NCBI GenBank assembly: GCA_009103225.1
Contig: RHPI01002112.1
Location: 230,471 to 285,561, forward strand
Source: Chlorokybus atmophyticus
Lineage: Eukaryota; Streptophyta; Chlorokybophyceae; Chlorokybales; Chlorokybaceae
Length of the DNA stretch: 55,091 nucleotides
Reading direction: 5' to 3'
Below are positions 1-19,015 of the stretch, piece after piece. A program made the position numbers and the translations under genes. The notes below the pieces were generated by a model. The model was given only the letters and a program-made list of their open reading frames with translations. It had not been told where the DNA came from and did no database searches. How positions within the stretch are numbered: position 1 is the first letter of the stretch; each line of letters begins with the position of its first letter.

Positions 1-44
1 GGGGGGGTGGGTCTCCTGTACACATACTGCGTGAAGAGTCTCAC

Positions 45-3000
45 CTGAACAGAGTTGTAAATGAAGGCGATGGGGACAAAAGGCAGTAAAAACGGGGGCG
101 TCACGACGCAGATGGTGGCCACAGAAAATAGCACATTAAACAATGTCCTGCACGTTTCCGAAAAACATTTTGAGTGAGCGCCAACGAGTTTGCCAGGAAA
201 AACGCCGAGACCAAGAACAGCTGCTCACCCAAGATAGCTCTCAAAAGTGTCTGGCAGAGTTACATCAATCTGCTCAATATCTCTGGTGAACCTGTTGATG
301 AGCCTCCCAGTAGGCTGTGAGTCGAAAAATGACATGGGCAAGTGCAAAGTGCGTGCCAGCAGCAAGCCATGAAGCGAACGCGATGCAGCAACGGTGCCAA
401 AGGAAGCCAGGATGGCACGCAGGACCAAAAAGACAACTACGCTCAGGGCAAGGCAGGTATACACCACCAGGTAATGGGACGCCTGTCCAGAGGAAAGAAC
501 AGACTATATTGCCCAATGCAGTCAACAGGTTGACCAGACCATAAGCTGGTGATAGCAACATCCAATGGTTTCTGAGTATGTGTGCACCTGCTCACTGCCT
601 TTTCCCGTGGAGGCCTTGCTCCAGATCGCAAGCCAGGTATCAGAGCTGACTTTGGAGGTCTGCATCGCAACCAAGTCAGCAAGCTTCACCCGGGGCACGA
701 TGTGCGTATCCACACCACGAATGCACACCTGGGAAAGGCTGTATGCCACAAGCACCATTGCAAAAAAACCAAAGCTGCCGTTGCCCCATGCACGCAGATA
801 GTCCCTGTAGACCTTGTAATCAATCTGCCCAAAAGCGCGGTTCTCATCTGCAGCACAATGTTGTAGTCAATATGCAATGAACAGCGAGAAAATGTCTTTC
901 AAGCATTGCTGGCTTGTCGCCTGACTTGGCATGCATTCATGATGACACGTGTCACTAGCAACAGTACCTTTGGTAAGTGTGCCATCTCCATGCTTGTCAT
1001 CAGATTCAGTAGCACTTCTGCGAGCTTCATTGTTGGCTGATCCGTGGGTATGCAAGGGCACCAGCTCGTATTTGTCTTCACCAGCTTTGGTAAGTCCATC
1101 AACTACACGCGACATCTGCATAAGTTGTATGCAGCAAGCATGCACTGCAAGCCTTCCACAATGCTCACCAGGCAGAACTCCCTCCTGGGCAGCATCTGCA
1201 AAACTATTGAGCGGTACGGCAACTTCTTCAACACCTCCATCCCCAGGAGAGTCTGCACGGAAGGAGTGCACATGGCATCAGCGACAGAACGCTGCATGCA
1301 CTTGAGCCACATCAACAGCGATGACAACGACAATGCTGCCAATCATCATAACTACGGCTGCTGCTGCAACGACAACATCGCCAACGGCATACCAATAGCA
1401 ACAACACCACCAATTTAGTGCCACAATGCATACAGAGATTAAGCAGCTTAAAAGCGTGCATACCATGACTTACCATGCCTGATGAGCTGGCCAGCATCGC
1501 TCAAGAAATCAGGTTTTTGCTCACCTACGTCTGCATCATGATTGACACTGTTGCCGTTCATTGCGACTGCTTCAACACTAGCGTCAGCACCATGCTCACC
1601 TAATCTGCCAATGGACTGAGCGCTATCTGTGCTACCATCTCCACTACCATCGCTATCACCTAAGCTAAACTCTACAAAATTGACACCCCTGGCCTGCAAC
1701 TCGGCATGTGTGCCAATGTCTGTAATTCTACCAGCCTTGACTACCATAATGATGTCCGCTCGATCCAGGTATTGCAACTGCAGGCAAGCAGCTTTGGTCA
1801 GCATAGCATGACACAGCCAGCTAAACTGCACATTTGCACTGACCTGATGAGTGACAAGAACACGCGTGCGGCCGTTCATTATTCCGCAAATGCACTCGTC
1901 CATGAGCTGCTTGCCAACATGCGTATCGACTGCACTGAGCGGGTCATCCAGCAGGAACACATCCGCATTGCTGTACGCTGCTCGAGCCAACGCAACCCGA
2001 TGTTTTTGGCCGCCTGGCAGTGTACAACACGTGTAAGTCCAGACGTGTCCACTTGTAAACATCCGACGAGTGTGTCCTTTGAAGATTGGCGTGACAGCCT
2101 TACCTGACAGGTTTATGCCTTTTTCGCCAATCTCGCTGGCATCACCCGCAGGCAGCATGGCAATATCATGCTTGAGGGCGCATGCTTGGATGACAGCCTG
2201 CTCGCATCCACATCCAGAAACGGTCAGTGTGCTCAAAGCTCCCACGTTAAACTAGTTACTCCCCACTAACAGTAACTTGCCTGGTACCGATCATGATCAT
2301 ACACCCTGCCCATCAGGATGTTCTCTCGTAGCGTGGCATTCTGTATCCATGTATCTTGTGCTGTGTATGCAATGCTTCCCGCGCATGCCAATGAACCTGC
2401 GCAGACAACAGTTGCATACATTGCGTCAATGCTAGGAGAGACACCACCGGAGCTTCGCCAACTGCCACACTTGCGCAGTGGGTGCAGAATGAGTGCATAC
2501 ACACCTGACAGCTGCTTAATCTCTCCAAGAAGTGCGGCCAGCAGAGTGCTCTTCCCGCTTGCAACTTCCCCGACAACAATAGCAAGTGTTCCAGGTTGCA
2601 GATTCAGGTTAATATTTTGCAGCGTTGGCGTATCTTCATCCCAGGTAAAAGTCCCATTATCAACGACGACGGTTCCAGATGGAACATTTGTCTTGTCAAC
2701 TCGTGGTGGAAGCTCGCCGGTTGACACAAAGTCTTGCACGCGTTTCAATGCCACGTAGGCCTGGATAAACTGGTTGATCTGGTACGGAAGGATGCTCATG
2801 GGAAAGCGTAGCAGATTAAACAGCGCCAATGCAGGGAATGCCACAGCTGCAGTTAAAGGGTTGCCTTGCATTGTGAACACGGTGAACGTCGCCACGGCCA
2901 CGAGCACCGGGCTAAGGCTGTAGAACATCATGTCAAAGGCCTCAAGGAAGACAGTGGTTCGCACCTGACGCGTCAAGTTGAGAATGAGAATTTAAGCATC

Positions 3001-4943
3001 AGGTCCAGTCCTGACAGTGCGACAGATACTTGCTGCTTAACAAGTGCTTATGCATGCAAGCGGCCAAGTAACCGTACCTCCTTCAGCTCCTTGTCTCTCA
3101 GTTGTGAAATCCGTTGCTGAAACGGCTGTTCCCATGCATACAGCTTGATTGCCTTGATGCCATGTATGACCTCAGACAGCAGGCGCACCCGGTTATCTGT
3201 AGCATCTATGAGGCGCCTGCATGCATGTATCACGTAAGTTCATAGCCACCTGCGGCACCACAGTACCATTGCTACTGAATGACGGGAGTTAGATGTGGAC
3301 ATACTTGCGAACGGACGTACTCCACCGAGCAAGTAGCCCATTGGCGGGTAGCAGTAAAAGCATGACAGCAAGGCCGGCTAATGCTGGCAGTATGCCAACG
3401 ATGTAGAACAGCAGCCCTATGGCCATCGTGATCTGCAGTGGCGAGCTCCAAACTGTATGGAAGTGTATGCAAACGCTGCACAGCTTCTCTGCATCGTTGG
3501 ACATGAGGTTAACAATTGTGCCAGTACCAATCCTGTCCTTGGCAGTGTTGCTTATTCTAAGCGCCTTTTGGTACACCATAGCTATGAGACCTGTCCGCAC
3601 CTGTCATAGCAACATTCAGCACAAGCTGGGCAATTGTGTGTTCATGACAATCAAGCACTTGTGGCATGCAAAGGTCTGATTTGGCTGCACAACTCATCTT
3701 ATCTCAACTTGTTGTACTCACATGCAAAGAGACGCGGTAAACACGATGGAAGTATGCCTGAAGCAGCAGTGTGTTGAGGGACTGAATTGCCAACATGAAG
3801 AACACCAGTCCAAACCCGTGCGAAAGAGGCCGGCTCCGTATGCTGCCTATGTAGTCCAAGAGGGCACGGAGAACCAAGGGCTGAGCATATTGGAGCATAT
3901 CATACACAATCTTTGGCAGCGCTGCAGCTGCCATGAGCTTGCCGTATGCTTGAAACAGCGCCAACACCACAGAAGGCCTGGAACAGGGGTTTACAAGCTG
4001 TCAGCATGCAGACATGTGCACACATGCCTTTGTTGCATGGTTGACTGCATGCAACCAGTAAGTAAATGCATGCAAAGTGAATTCGCTCTGCATGCACTCC
4101 CTTTAAGTCCCTAACCCTAAACTGGTTGTGCTCAGTCATGCTTACGTGGTACAACTTATCCGACTGCGCAATTGGTGCAAAGCTAGCATAGGCTCACGCA
4201 CTGTTCGCACAGACAACATGCACACCTACCTATCCTTGGTTTTCTGCAGGCTCCATGTATGCATTAAGCGCTGAGCGACCGGAGGTGGCAGATCACGGCG
4301 TGCTGTAGACCAAAGATCTGTCTGCTCCAGCGGCTTTTGGTGCCCCACTTTCAATAACGGAGACACCCATGCAAAGATCAGTGTCGACCACAATGAGGCA
4401 GCTTCCTCTGGACATTTCTCGGCAACATCTGGCGGCTGTAAAACAGAAACTTGTTAATAAGCCTGCATGTGCGAATCAGCCGCACGCGCAAGTTGCGGGA
4501 CACTATGTATGTGTGGGTGGGTGCATGTGTGTGTCTGCAAGCATGTCTATGAGTGCCTGCGCGCATGTGCATGTTTGTGAATGCGGGTGCACGTGCGGGC
4601 ACGTAGCTGTGCAAGGGACTATATGCATGTAACAGTTGTTGAAAAACGGTGTGCAATAAACTCTCATGGGTCCTCAGGCACACGACCGTGAGAGATCCTG
4701 AGTGACCTGAATATTGATGTGTTGGTAGTAACTGGTTGTCACCTCTTCGCTGGCATCAGCGCAGACTGCGTCATAACCAGCACGGTTGGGAGTGGCGGAT
4801 GTGCTGAACAGGCGGCGAAACCAGCCTCCTGTTGATGATGACGAGGGCACTGTGCTGGTGGCTTCAACATCAAACTGCTGGACATGGGCAGTGCTTGTGT
4901 GCAATGGCTGTGCAAAACATGCCAAGTCAGCTGTGCAAGTCAT
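45..4943 (-). CDS. ABC transporter C family (MRP-like), partial at 3' end
   Basis: ATP-driven exporter of the ABCC/MRP family, which typically moves glutathione or other organic-anion conjugates across vacuolar or plasma membranes. Reading right to left, exons fit at about 4943-4707, 4435-4230, 3977-3722, 3600-3305, 3216-3078, 2964-2505, 2396-2281, 2197-2104, 2013-1844, 1777-1474, a linker near 1140-968, then 847-729, 659-588, 482-229 and 147-45. Seen in translation: the ABCC entry motif [21 protein letters not shown]1 with [15 protein letters not shown], the Walker [18 protein letters not shown], the signature [17 protein letters not shown], Walker [15 protein letters not shown], the H-loop VTHQ, the linker [19 protein letters not shown] and TMD2 with [19 protein letters not shown]2 lies beyond the left edge. 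The short N-terminus lacks an obvious TMD0. The 2280-2198 intron starts with GC. Start ATG and linker exons are tentative; the family is secure. Confidence 0.9.
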
Positions 4944-6180
4944 AGTCAACAGCTGGACACATCACGCACAGCGTGTGCTCAAGCAGCGTTAGGGACTCCC
5001 CGATTGGCATGCTCACGAGTTGTAGTTGCAAACGGCGTGATTCTTGCAAACACGTCGAAGCTTTAAAGCAAGTCCATGCATTCATTGTTATGCACAGTAG
5101 TCAGGTGAGCTTCAAACACTGCCAGACCTTCGCAGTACAAAACGTTTCCAATATGTTTTCAGAGGTAGTTAATTTCGGATTCTTGAAGACCACAGCTCAG
5201 TGTAGCAGATCGGTTGCTTTCGGGCCAAGAATGTAGTAACACATGCATATGACATGCAGCCAAGTTTAGCTCTGGTTTAGCTCGAGCTTAGCAGCTGTTA
5301 CTTCAGCCAGAACAATTGAGGCGTTCCATCGTTTCTTAAGCACCAATGCATTGATCGGCTGTTAACACAACTTAAAACACTAAGGCCTGCAACACACTGA
5401 AGCATGGCAACACCCACCCACCCACCTCGTCATCGCTGTCCACCACAGCGTACTGGCTCCGCATGCTGCTGCCCGTACCCCCCTCGGCAGCCTGATTTAT
5501 ACTCACTCAATCTCTGACACTCCCCCTCCACGCCCTCCTCCGCGTCCTACTCCCCTCACCTCCACGTCCGCCGCCGCCGCCGCAGACAGCAGAGAGCTGC
5601 AGGAACTTGTGTAAACGCTTTTCGTTACACTAGGATCACACGGCGGCCACAACGTGGCAGCCTCGGACATGTAAGCTAGGCTACGCGATGCTGGCCACTG
5701 GTACCATCATGGTACTACTGTACCATGCATGAACCCACACAGTACAGTAGGTTCCTAGCAGTCATCAGACGCCATTAGTCATGTGGTGCAGTGTGCAATA
5801 GGAATGTGTTTAGCGTGCGTAACATTACCGCGTAGTCTTAATTTGAGGGCCAAGACGCCAATACATCGCATTGGATGCAGCCTTCAATTGCAAAGGCTGA
5901 TGAAGAGCAGTGTGTAACAAACCCTACACTGCCAGCTGGCAGAGGCAGCGACAAGCGTGAGGGGCGGCGTGAGGGGCGGTGACGTTGGCGAGGCGGTTGA
6001 TGTCACCCAATGCGCGTCGCTAGGGGACGATGACGAGGCGTACTGGTTGGCGCATTGTTGGCTGCGAGACTTTGAGGCAGGATGGCGCTGCTCGCAAATC
6101 CGGAGGGGCCAATTCTGATCATCACTATGGTTTGGCCTGCTAATGCTGATTGGATCTAAGTGCTCTGGACTGGCACTGCC
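4944..6180. promoter_or_regulatory. Divergent intergenic region between ABCC transporter and COG1
   Basis: These 1.2 kb separate two head-to-head genes and must hold both promoters. The middle (about 5405-5600) is pyrimidine-rich with CCACC and CCGCCGCCGCC runs, unlike the flanking sequence. I see no TATA box at a convincing distance from either start and no coding sequence I can support. Confidence 0.4.
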
Positions 6181-12135
<5,955 letters not shown>

Positions 12136-13796
12136 AATGATGAACTGGTGCCTGACGGGTGGGCTATGCAGCAATGCCATCAGTGCATTGTATCCTAGAT
12201 CTAAATGTTCTGCCTACTTCAAGCAAACCTCGCATTGGTTGTGTGTACTGATCGCGTGCACCGGCATGGCGTGTGCATGCGAGATGACGATCATGCTGAC
12301 ATGGCCATGATGAATTAGCGATATGTTTGCATGGCCCCAACTTGCACGACCGTGGGCCCCCGCGGTTACTAAATGGCGGGAGCGTGCGGATCAAGCTCCC
12401 AACATGGCTATCAGCATTAAAAAAAAAGTTTTGCACAGTCCCAGGTTGTGACTACTGCGGGGCCCCAATAGTAGTCAGATATTAGGAACCTGCAATCTCA
12501 GCTACCAACCGGTGTTTGTTAAATGTAACGACTGTAGAATGACCAATGCACATGCACAATAATTGTTTGCTTGCTTGCTGTACCTAGTCTTGGTTGGTTG
12601 CGTGTCTGAGTACGCGTGTGTGCATGTGATAGACTGTGATACCATATGCATGCCTCATTGCTTGCGGAAGACAGCCCCACCTAGCGTAGTTGAGCTTGGT
12701 AATATGCAGTGGTTGATGTGTATGTCATTGCTTGGTGGTCTTTGCTGGGTACTATGCTGCGTGTGCTTGTAATCCGGGCACCTTTATGTTACCTTACATT
12801 GTGCCTGGCACAGCCTGCTTGAACTCATGCGTGCTACCATAAACATAGCGAGCGGCCGGCGATGGCATGCAAACTTGTGTTGAGCCCAATGTTTGCCAAT
12901 CGGTACCTTGGTAAGGTAAGTGCACGTCAGCAGTAATGCGTATCAGCTACCTTGTTGTTAATGATAGAAAATGCAAGTGCCTTAAGTTGTTTGGATATCA
13001 CTTGTGTTCGTATATGCTAGCTTTGTCGTGATGCTATGTTGCCTTATTCATACATGCTTTGCTTTCTCTCAACTGAGTGATGAGTTGGCAATGAAAACCG
13101 TATTCAAGATTGTCGACGACCATGTACTGAGTACAAAGCAGCTCATTTATGTCAGCAGTTTTGCCCGCTAAATATTGATTTCATCGCAATGGAAGCGATA
13201 TTGTTCTTGAGTTGCTCTCATTATCCTGCGCGCTGTTCGGGTCCAGCGTGTCATTTTATTATCATATGCATGCCGCATCTTACTTAACTATAAAAGATCC
13301 TTAACATTTGGACTTTATTAGCACAAGGTGCAGCTGAAAGCGTTTCACAATTGCACTTGGTTACACGTCTCGTACTATACATTTATAATTCCACCCTCAC
13401 ATGAACTACATGTAATACGTGTTATGTATAATACAGGTTTGGTATAGCTAGCGGTGGTCTACTTTACAAAGATTATGCAATAGGGATCGGCCCATGAAAC
13501 ACACATAATGCAAATTTCATTATAACATGCACTAAAAAGCGAAAATGCTTTTAGTAATATACACAGTTTGCCTTTGTGTGTAGTAACACTCACTTATATA
13601 TTCAATTTAAGCTAATCTTGGTCAAAACATTGTTGAACAAACACCTGATAATTTATCCAATAATTGTGCAAAATGAGAGAATACCAGCCGGTTAACATGG
13701 CTCGGCCATTATGATTATGATATGGTCATTATAGCTATCACAATCGCTATTAAAACAATCCGCGCTAACATCGCCATTATAGCGAGGGCAGCAATC

Positions 13797-13873
13797 ATGG
13801 AGTTTGCTGATTAGCCAATTAGCAAACTCCATGATTCATGGAGTTTGCTGATTGGCTAATCAGCAAACTCCAT
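13797..13873. repeat. 77-bp palindrome built of two 36-bp hairpins
   Basis: Two 36-bp units (13797-13832 and 13838-13873) each form a hairpin with 12-bp arms ATGGAGTTTGCT/AGCAAACTCCAT. The second unit is the reverse complement of the first apart from one base in the loop, so the whole 77 bp is also nearly palindromic around a 5-bp centre. No flanking duplication is visible. Confidence 0.9.
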
Positions 13874-13984
13874 AAAGAACAACGTTGCATGATGAACATA
13901 TGTTATGTTATATACAATGAGGTACATTTTAATGTATTTATAAAATATTATTGCATAAAGACGGTCGATTATTGGGGGTGGGGG

Positions 13985-14172
13985 CTGAAGCATCAGTTGC
14001 CACTGGTTGAGTCGCTCAAAGCAGTGGTTCGACAGCGCAGCACAGAGCGGTTGCAAGAGCTGGAACTGTCACCATCAGATTGTGCAGTGGCGTTGTCCGC
14101 CATAGCTGTGCTGGATGGCCTATCATCATCCCAGGTATGTGTTGCCCAATAGTTGGTGCACAGCCATCTCCA
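13985..14172 (+). pseudogene. 188-bp exact copy of COG1 exon 5 and intron start
   Basis: These 188 bases match 7519-7706 exactly, covering the last 150 bases of COG1 exon 5 and the first 38 of the following intron. The copy is unspliced, preceded by a G-rich stretch and stops at the N at 14173. With no start, no neighbouring exons and no divergence it is either a misplaced assembly fragment or a very recent duplication. Confidence 0.9.
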
Positions 14173-14173
14173 N
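14173..14173. other. Single-N assembly gap
   Basis: One N immediately after the exact COG1 copy. Sequence continuity across it, and at the other Ns (8058, 49742, 53514), should not be assumed. Confidence 0.95.
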
Positions 14174-15348
14174 CATCATAATAATCATGGAGCATTACAT
14201 CGAGGCACTTTTATAAAATAAGAAAATGTTTCCGCACATCTGTCGTGATTTTGTCGGAAGCAAACTTGAGGCACAACGCTCATGGATTTGACATAAGCAA
14301 TGTGATGATATTTATAATTATGTGACTTGTAACGTGCATACGAATCCGTCAGTCTGCACCTATTTAACATTGTGATATAAACATGGGGGCTTTTGTTTTT
14401 ATAAACGCATTCACATTTTCGTGTAATCATTTGAAGTTAACATCTTAAAATGTTAACCTAATTGCTTATAAGCAGCTCGCTCGCCTATGTATGGCTGATC
14501 ACCATGAACAAGGCAAATTTTAACGATTAGCTACATACTTATACTTACAATTGATCCATTCCATTATAACACTTTCAATTCTTTTCAATATGTGTACCAT
14601 ACGGAAGCAAAAGTTTTACATGAGACAATTGCAATGCATTGTACATGAGCGAGTTCAGCGTGTATTCACCGAATGCATAGCCAAACCAATCTTACTAACA
14701 GTGAGCATCAATATATACCGACTGTCATCGTTGGTTGCACTGCATCATGCAGTCTGCATGGCCCCAGCAGCCTGGGGCTGCCCAAGTTGCCCAAGTGGGG
14801 CACCACTGTGCTTCTGAATCATACGCCAGCTGGCAATGCTGATGTGGCAGTTGGCAGCCACTCGCACGGCGGGTGCTGAATCAGCGCGCGCCCGCGGCGT
14901 TGTCCGGCCCTTTGTCTGATCATCCGCCGACCGCCCAATCGGACGGCCGTCGGCGCCCCCAGCCAGAATGGCTCTGCGCTGTAAAGCGACGGCAACCAGC
15001 GGCCAGAAACGACGAAAAAGTCCATGCATCATGCATTTATCTATTCGCTCCCGGCTCCTGACAACAAAGTTCACCATGTGTATCCCTACAATCAAGTGCT
15101 GATACCCATGGCAGTCAGGCTTTGTTAAGGGCATATTGGCCATTTGACCCATGCATTACCCCTCCTACACATCTGTGCTAAGCTGGCTCGGGCAAGTTGC
15201 AGATTGTATTGCAATTGAATGTCTCACTGCTATAATCCGCAACGAAAAGTCTTTGGTTGAAACTTGCAAAAGCGAAAATCTGTGGACATTTGTGACTAGG
15301 GCTTGGACGGTGGCTGGCTTGGAAGGGGCGGTGGTAGCGGTGGTGGCG

Positions 15349-17422
15349 ATGGCAGGGGCGGCGGCGGCGATGGCGGTGCAGAGCGTGTCGTCGTCGGTAT
15401 CAGTGCTCCAGTCTAGCGCCGCATCGGCTTGTGAGGGTGCTTCCCGGCGTGCGGCTGGCAGGTCGTCAAGGAAGGCTTCCCATGCTCGCTCCAGCTTCCT
15501 GGGCCGCAAGCAGCCTGTAGTAACTTTCGCCGCCGCCTCTGTGCCCAAGAAGGCCACCCGCAAGGCTAGGGTTGCCACGCAGAACATTGCCACTGAGCCC
15601 ATTGCTCCCAACACCGACCGCGAGCTGGTAAGCTCGTGCATACGCAGGTGCAAGGAGGTTGCATTACACCTAGGTCCTTCACGCCTTGGACTAATTAGCA
15701 TGTTGTCAATTTGCATTGTTGCGGTAATCTACAAAGCTTGCATTCGTTGGTGTGTGCGCAATTGCTTTGCACCTTTGCGCGCACTGGGCGTGCAGAAGAA
15801 GACTAGCTGCTGCATTGCTTTTGTCTCTGTGGCATCAGCTGACTTGCTATGCTATGATAAAGGTATCAATTGCGCGCAATGTCTGGACTTTAATCAATGC
15901 TTGTGTGCAGCAATGCACTCGTGAGGAAGGGTTGGTACTGTACGAGGACATGTACTTGGGACGGCAGTTTGAGGAAGTCTGCGCCATGATGTACTACCGT
16001 GGCAAGATGTTCGGGTTTGTTCACTTGTACTCAGGGCAAGAGGCAGTCTCCACCGGCATCCTCAAGGTGCACATTGCTGGCTGGCAGTTAGACGTCAGCT
16101 AAACAGTGTACTGAAAGTCAACATGTTGCTGTCTCCCCACTCTGACTTCTGTTTGCTTGGTTACACACCACCTGCAGGCTATGCGAGCTGATGACTATGC
16201 CTGTTCAACATACCGAGACCACGTTCATGCACTGTCAAAAGGTGTACCTGCCAAGGAGATTATGGCTGAGCTCTTTGGCAAGGTCACTGGTTGCTGCAAG
16301 GGTATGGGCGGGTCGATGCACATTTTCTCCAAGCCACACAACTTCCTGGGAGGATTTGCGTTCATTGGCGAGGGCATTCCCGTAGCCACTGGTGCTGCAA
16401 TGCAGGTGAAATACAAGCAAGCACATAGACTGCAGCCTCGTGTCAACAGAAACTGGGTAGTGGGCTAATTGCAATGGGTGCATCATATCGTTACGCACCG
16501 ACAGCTGCTGCATTGTACCAGGTAAACTACAGGCGAGATGTTCTTGGCGAGAAGGGTGACCAGGTTGTGGCATGCTTCTTTGGCGATGGTACTGCCAACA
16601 ACGGCGCCTTCTACGAGTGCCTGAACATGGCTGCTCTGTGGAAGCTGCCAATCATGTTTGTGGTGGAGAACAACCTGTGGGCCATTGGCATGTCACACTA
16701 CAGGGCAACATCAGTGCCTGAGATCTGGAAGAAGGGCGAGCCGTTTGGCATACCTGGTGTTCATGTTGACGGCATGGATGTCTTGAAGGTGAGCTCTGCA
16801 CCGCCCAGCATTTGTACTGCTGCATGCAACACTAGTTATATGTTACAACCTTGGTATCAGCCACATGGTTTGGGCTGTCTCATGCGCAATACTGCGGTTG
16901 CCAGGTGCGCGAAGTAGCTAAGGAGGCAGTTGCGCGCGCTCGGGCTGGTGAGGGGCCCACACTGATTGAGTGTGAGACCTACCGTTTCCGAGGCCACTCA
17001 CTGGCTGACCCTGATGAGTTGAGGTCCAAGGGTGAGTCAGCAAAAACTCAAGGCTTACATGGGCACGCAGTCGCATCAAGCAATGGATGTCATGGTGTTA
17101 ACGGTAGCTGTGGCGCGCAGACGAGAAGGCACACTATGCCAAGCGTGACCCTATCCCCAAGCTGAAGAACTACCTCATTGAGAATGGTCTGGCGACAGAG
17201 GGCGAGCTTGCTGACATTGAGAAGAAAATTGATGATGAGCTCGAGGAAGCTGTTGAGTTTGCTGATAAGTCTGAGTACCCACCCAAGGACCAGCTATGGC
17301 AGCATGTGTTCCCTGACCCGCGAGGGTTTGGTATCGATGTCAATGGCGAATGGAAGTACAAATCTTTCAGCAAGGGCAGGCCATACGATTACAAGAGTGG
17401 CAAGGTATTTTTACCTCAATGA
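15349..17422 (+). CDS. Pyruvate dehydrogenase E1 component subunit alpha, plastid type
   Basis: E1 alpha with E1 beta decarboxylates pyruvate using thiamine diphosphate, the first step of acetyl-CoA formation for plastid fatty-acid synthesis. Exons fit at 15349-15627, 15911-16065, 16178-16405, 16522-16788, 16905-17031 and 17121-17422. Exon 1 encodes about 90 residues rich in Ala, Ser, Arg and Lys with few acidic residues, as expected of a transit peptide. Exon 2 begins the mature protein with [16 protein letters not shown], a sequence typical of the plastid form. The ThDP/Mg motif reads GDGTANNG and ends in ENN ([16 protein letters not shown] through VVENNLW), and the phosphorylation-loop region reads [13 protein letters not shown]. 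The ATG at 15349 was chosen; 15370 is an in-frame alternative. The last exon was read through GKVFLPQ to TGA; a donor-like GT at 17405 leaves room for another exon. Confidence 0.93.
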
Positions 17423-18900
17423 TTGACATTGATGTCTTTCATGCGCCCATTGCAATTTGCACACTTCATGCCATGTTACTGAACAATTATCTGGCTGTGG
17501 TCTACAGTTCCGCTTGTAAGCTGGTCGTAGACGGGTTGTTGGACAGAAAGACTTTCGTGAGAGAAGGAAGGGTTGGCTATTCTTTCAAACCTGGTGGGAC
17601 AAGTCTCTGTGGACGATTGTTAAGGGGCTGACAGTGCTCACTAGACACTGGGATATATGCACAAGTGCTAATGTACAGCTAAACGCTGCACCTGTGCCCA
17701 GGGTAGCATGCTTCACTGGTAGATGAGTATTGTGAGTTGGTGTAGTGCTCTGCTGCCTGTTGTGGGTTGGCGTGGCCTTAAAAATTGCTCAATGCCGCCG
17801 GTGACCCACGTATTACACATCATTACTGGTGCACATACGCCTGTTGCTTTCGCCTGTGCACGTATGTGTGTATGTAATTTGCATGTGCTCGAGTGCATGC
17901 ACTGTACATAGTTTACATGAAGATTCATAGAAGTAATCTTTTCAGGACACTTGTACATGCCAGGCACTTGTGATATGTCATGTTGCAGACCCCGCGGTCG
18001 TTGCCGCACTGCTGGGACTAGCACAACTGGCGCTTGGCACTAACTGCTCACAGATTGTGACATCGACACGTGATGCTCTGAATCTGGACCATTCTTCAGG
18101 ACGTTATCCCCGTCATAATTGTGGCTAGAACAACGTATGCATCTATGGTAATGCTTCAGTACGTGCAGACATGTGAGGCTGTGAGGGTGCTAGCCCCTCA
18201 CAATCCTTGTAAAGTGGTGCACAAAGAATCTGCATCTGTCTGCACACCCAGATGCAATTGTTACAGCCGGCAACAAGTTCACAGCAAGGCATGCAACAGT
18301 TTGTTTTACTACGTTTGATGGGCTTAAAGTCACGTCAACACTTACGAGCAGTGGTAAGTTTGTTTCCGGAATGTTGCTGAGTGCGCCTTGACGCTGTAGC
18401 TTGTAGCTAGCGGCAAGCAGCAGAACGCCAGACTTGTTGACAAGTGGTGTAACAATCCGTGGTGTGCAATGCGTACACTGTGATTAATAGCTACAATGTG
18501 TGCATTTTTGTGGAGACTTATAAGTGGATTTTGCTTCAGCATGACGCGAAAACCTCGCATTGGTCGACTGAAGGCCTACAGGCTTTACGACTCCCTTAGG
18601 AGCCGAGCAACGTGCTTACAACAGTTGTTCTATTGCATAGCAGTGTGCAGGGCACATGACACTGCTGCGTGAAGCAGTGCCCATTCTGTTGAATGAACGC
18701 GCTGCGCATTATGAGCGAAGTTGCCATTAATGCTTGCGCCTGCAAGTGCGCTACAAAGTGAGAGATTTACACAGTTGGGCATGCCAGCTAGTACCGCGCT
18801 GCGTTCTGTCAATAGCTTTGCACTTAGCTTCCAGTTCTAAATATAGAATGTAGTGCATGCGCTGGTGCTGGTGTTCGAGGGTGCCACTTTGTGGTAGGTT
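17423..18900. other. Spacer downstream of PDH E1 alpha, nothing recognised
   Basis: This stretch should include the 3' untranslated region of the PDH gene. Only short open frames without recognisable motifs are present on either strand. I see no RNA gene or repeat that I can support. Confidence 0.5.
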
Positions 18901-19015
18901 TGTAGGTCTTAAAGTATGGTCAGTGCTGCATATTTCAGCACAAGTGGCACAGAGACAAGCGCGCTTGTTGCCATAATGGGTTTGAGATGGGCCGTGCATA
19001 ATCGAGGCACGCGCA

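Larger units (their letters stand above)
12136..15348. other. Gene-free spacer with AT-rich island
   Basis: No credible gene is seen between COG1 and the pyruvate dehydrogenase gene. From about 12780 to 14740 base composition shifts to clearly AT-rich with many TATA-type words. The island contains the palindrome at 13797-13873 and the COG1 copy at 13985-14172, listed separately. From about 14750 to 15348 the sequence returns to GC-rich and probably contains the promoter of the downstream gene. Confidence 0.6.

Noticed and set aside
4490-4630. GT/GC-rich tract in ABCC intron as a possible Z-DNA or tandem array
   Set aside because: Too irregular to call a repeat; lies in an intron.
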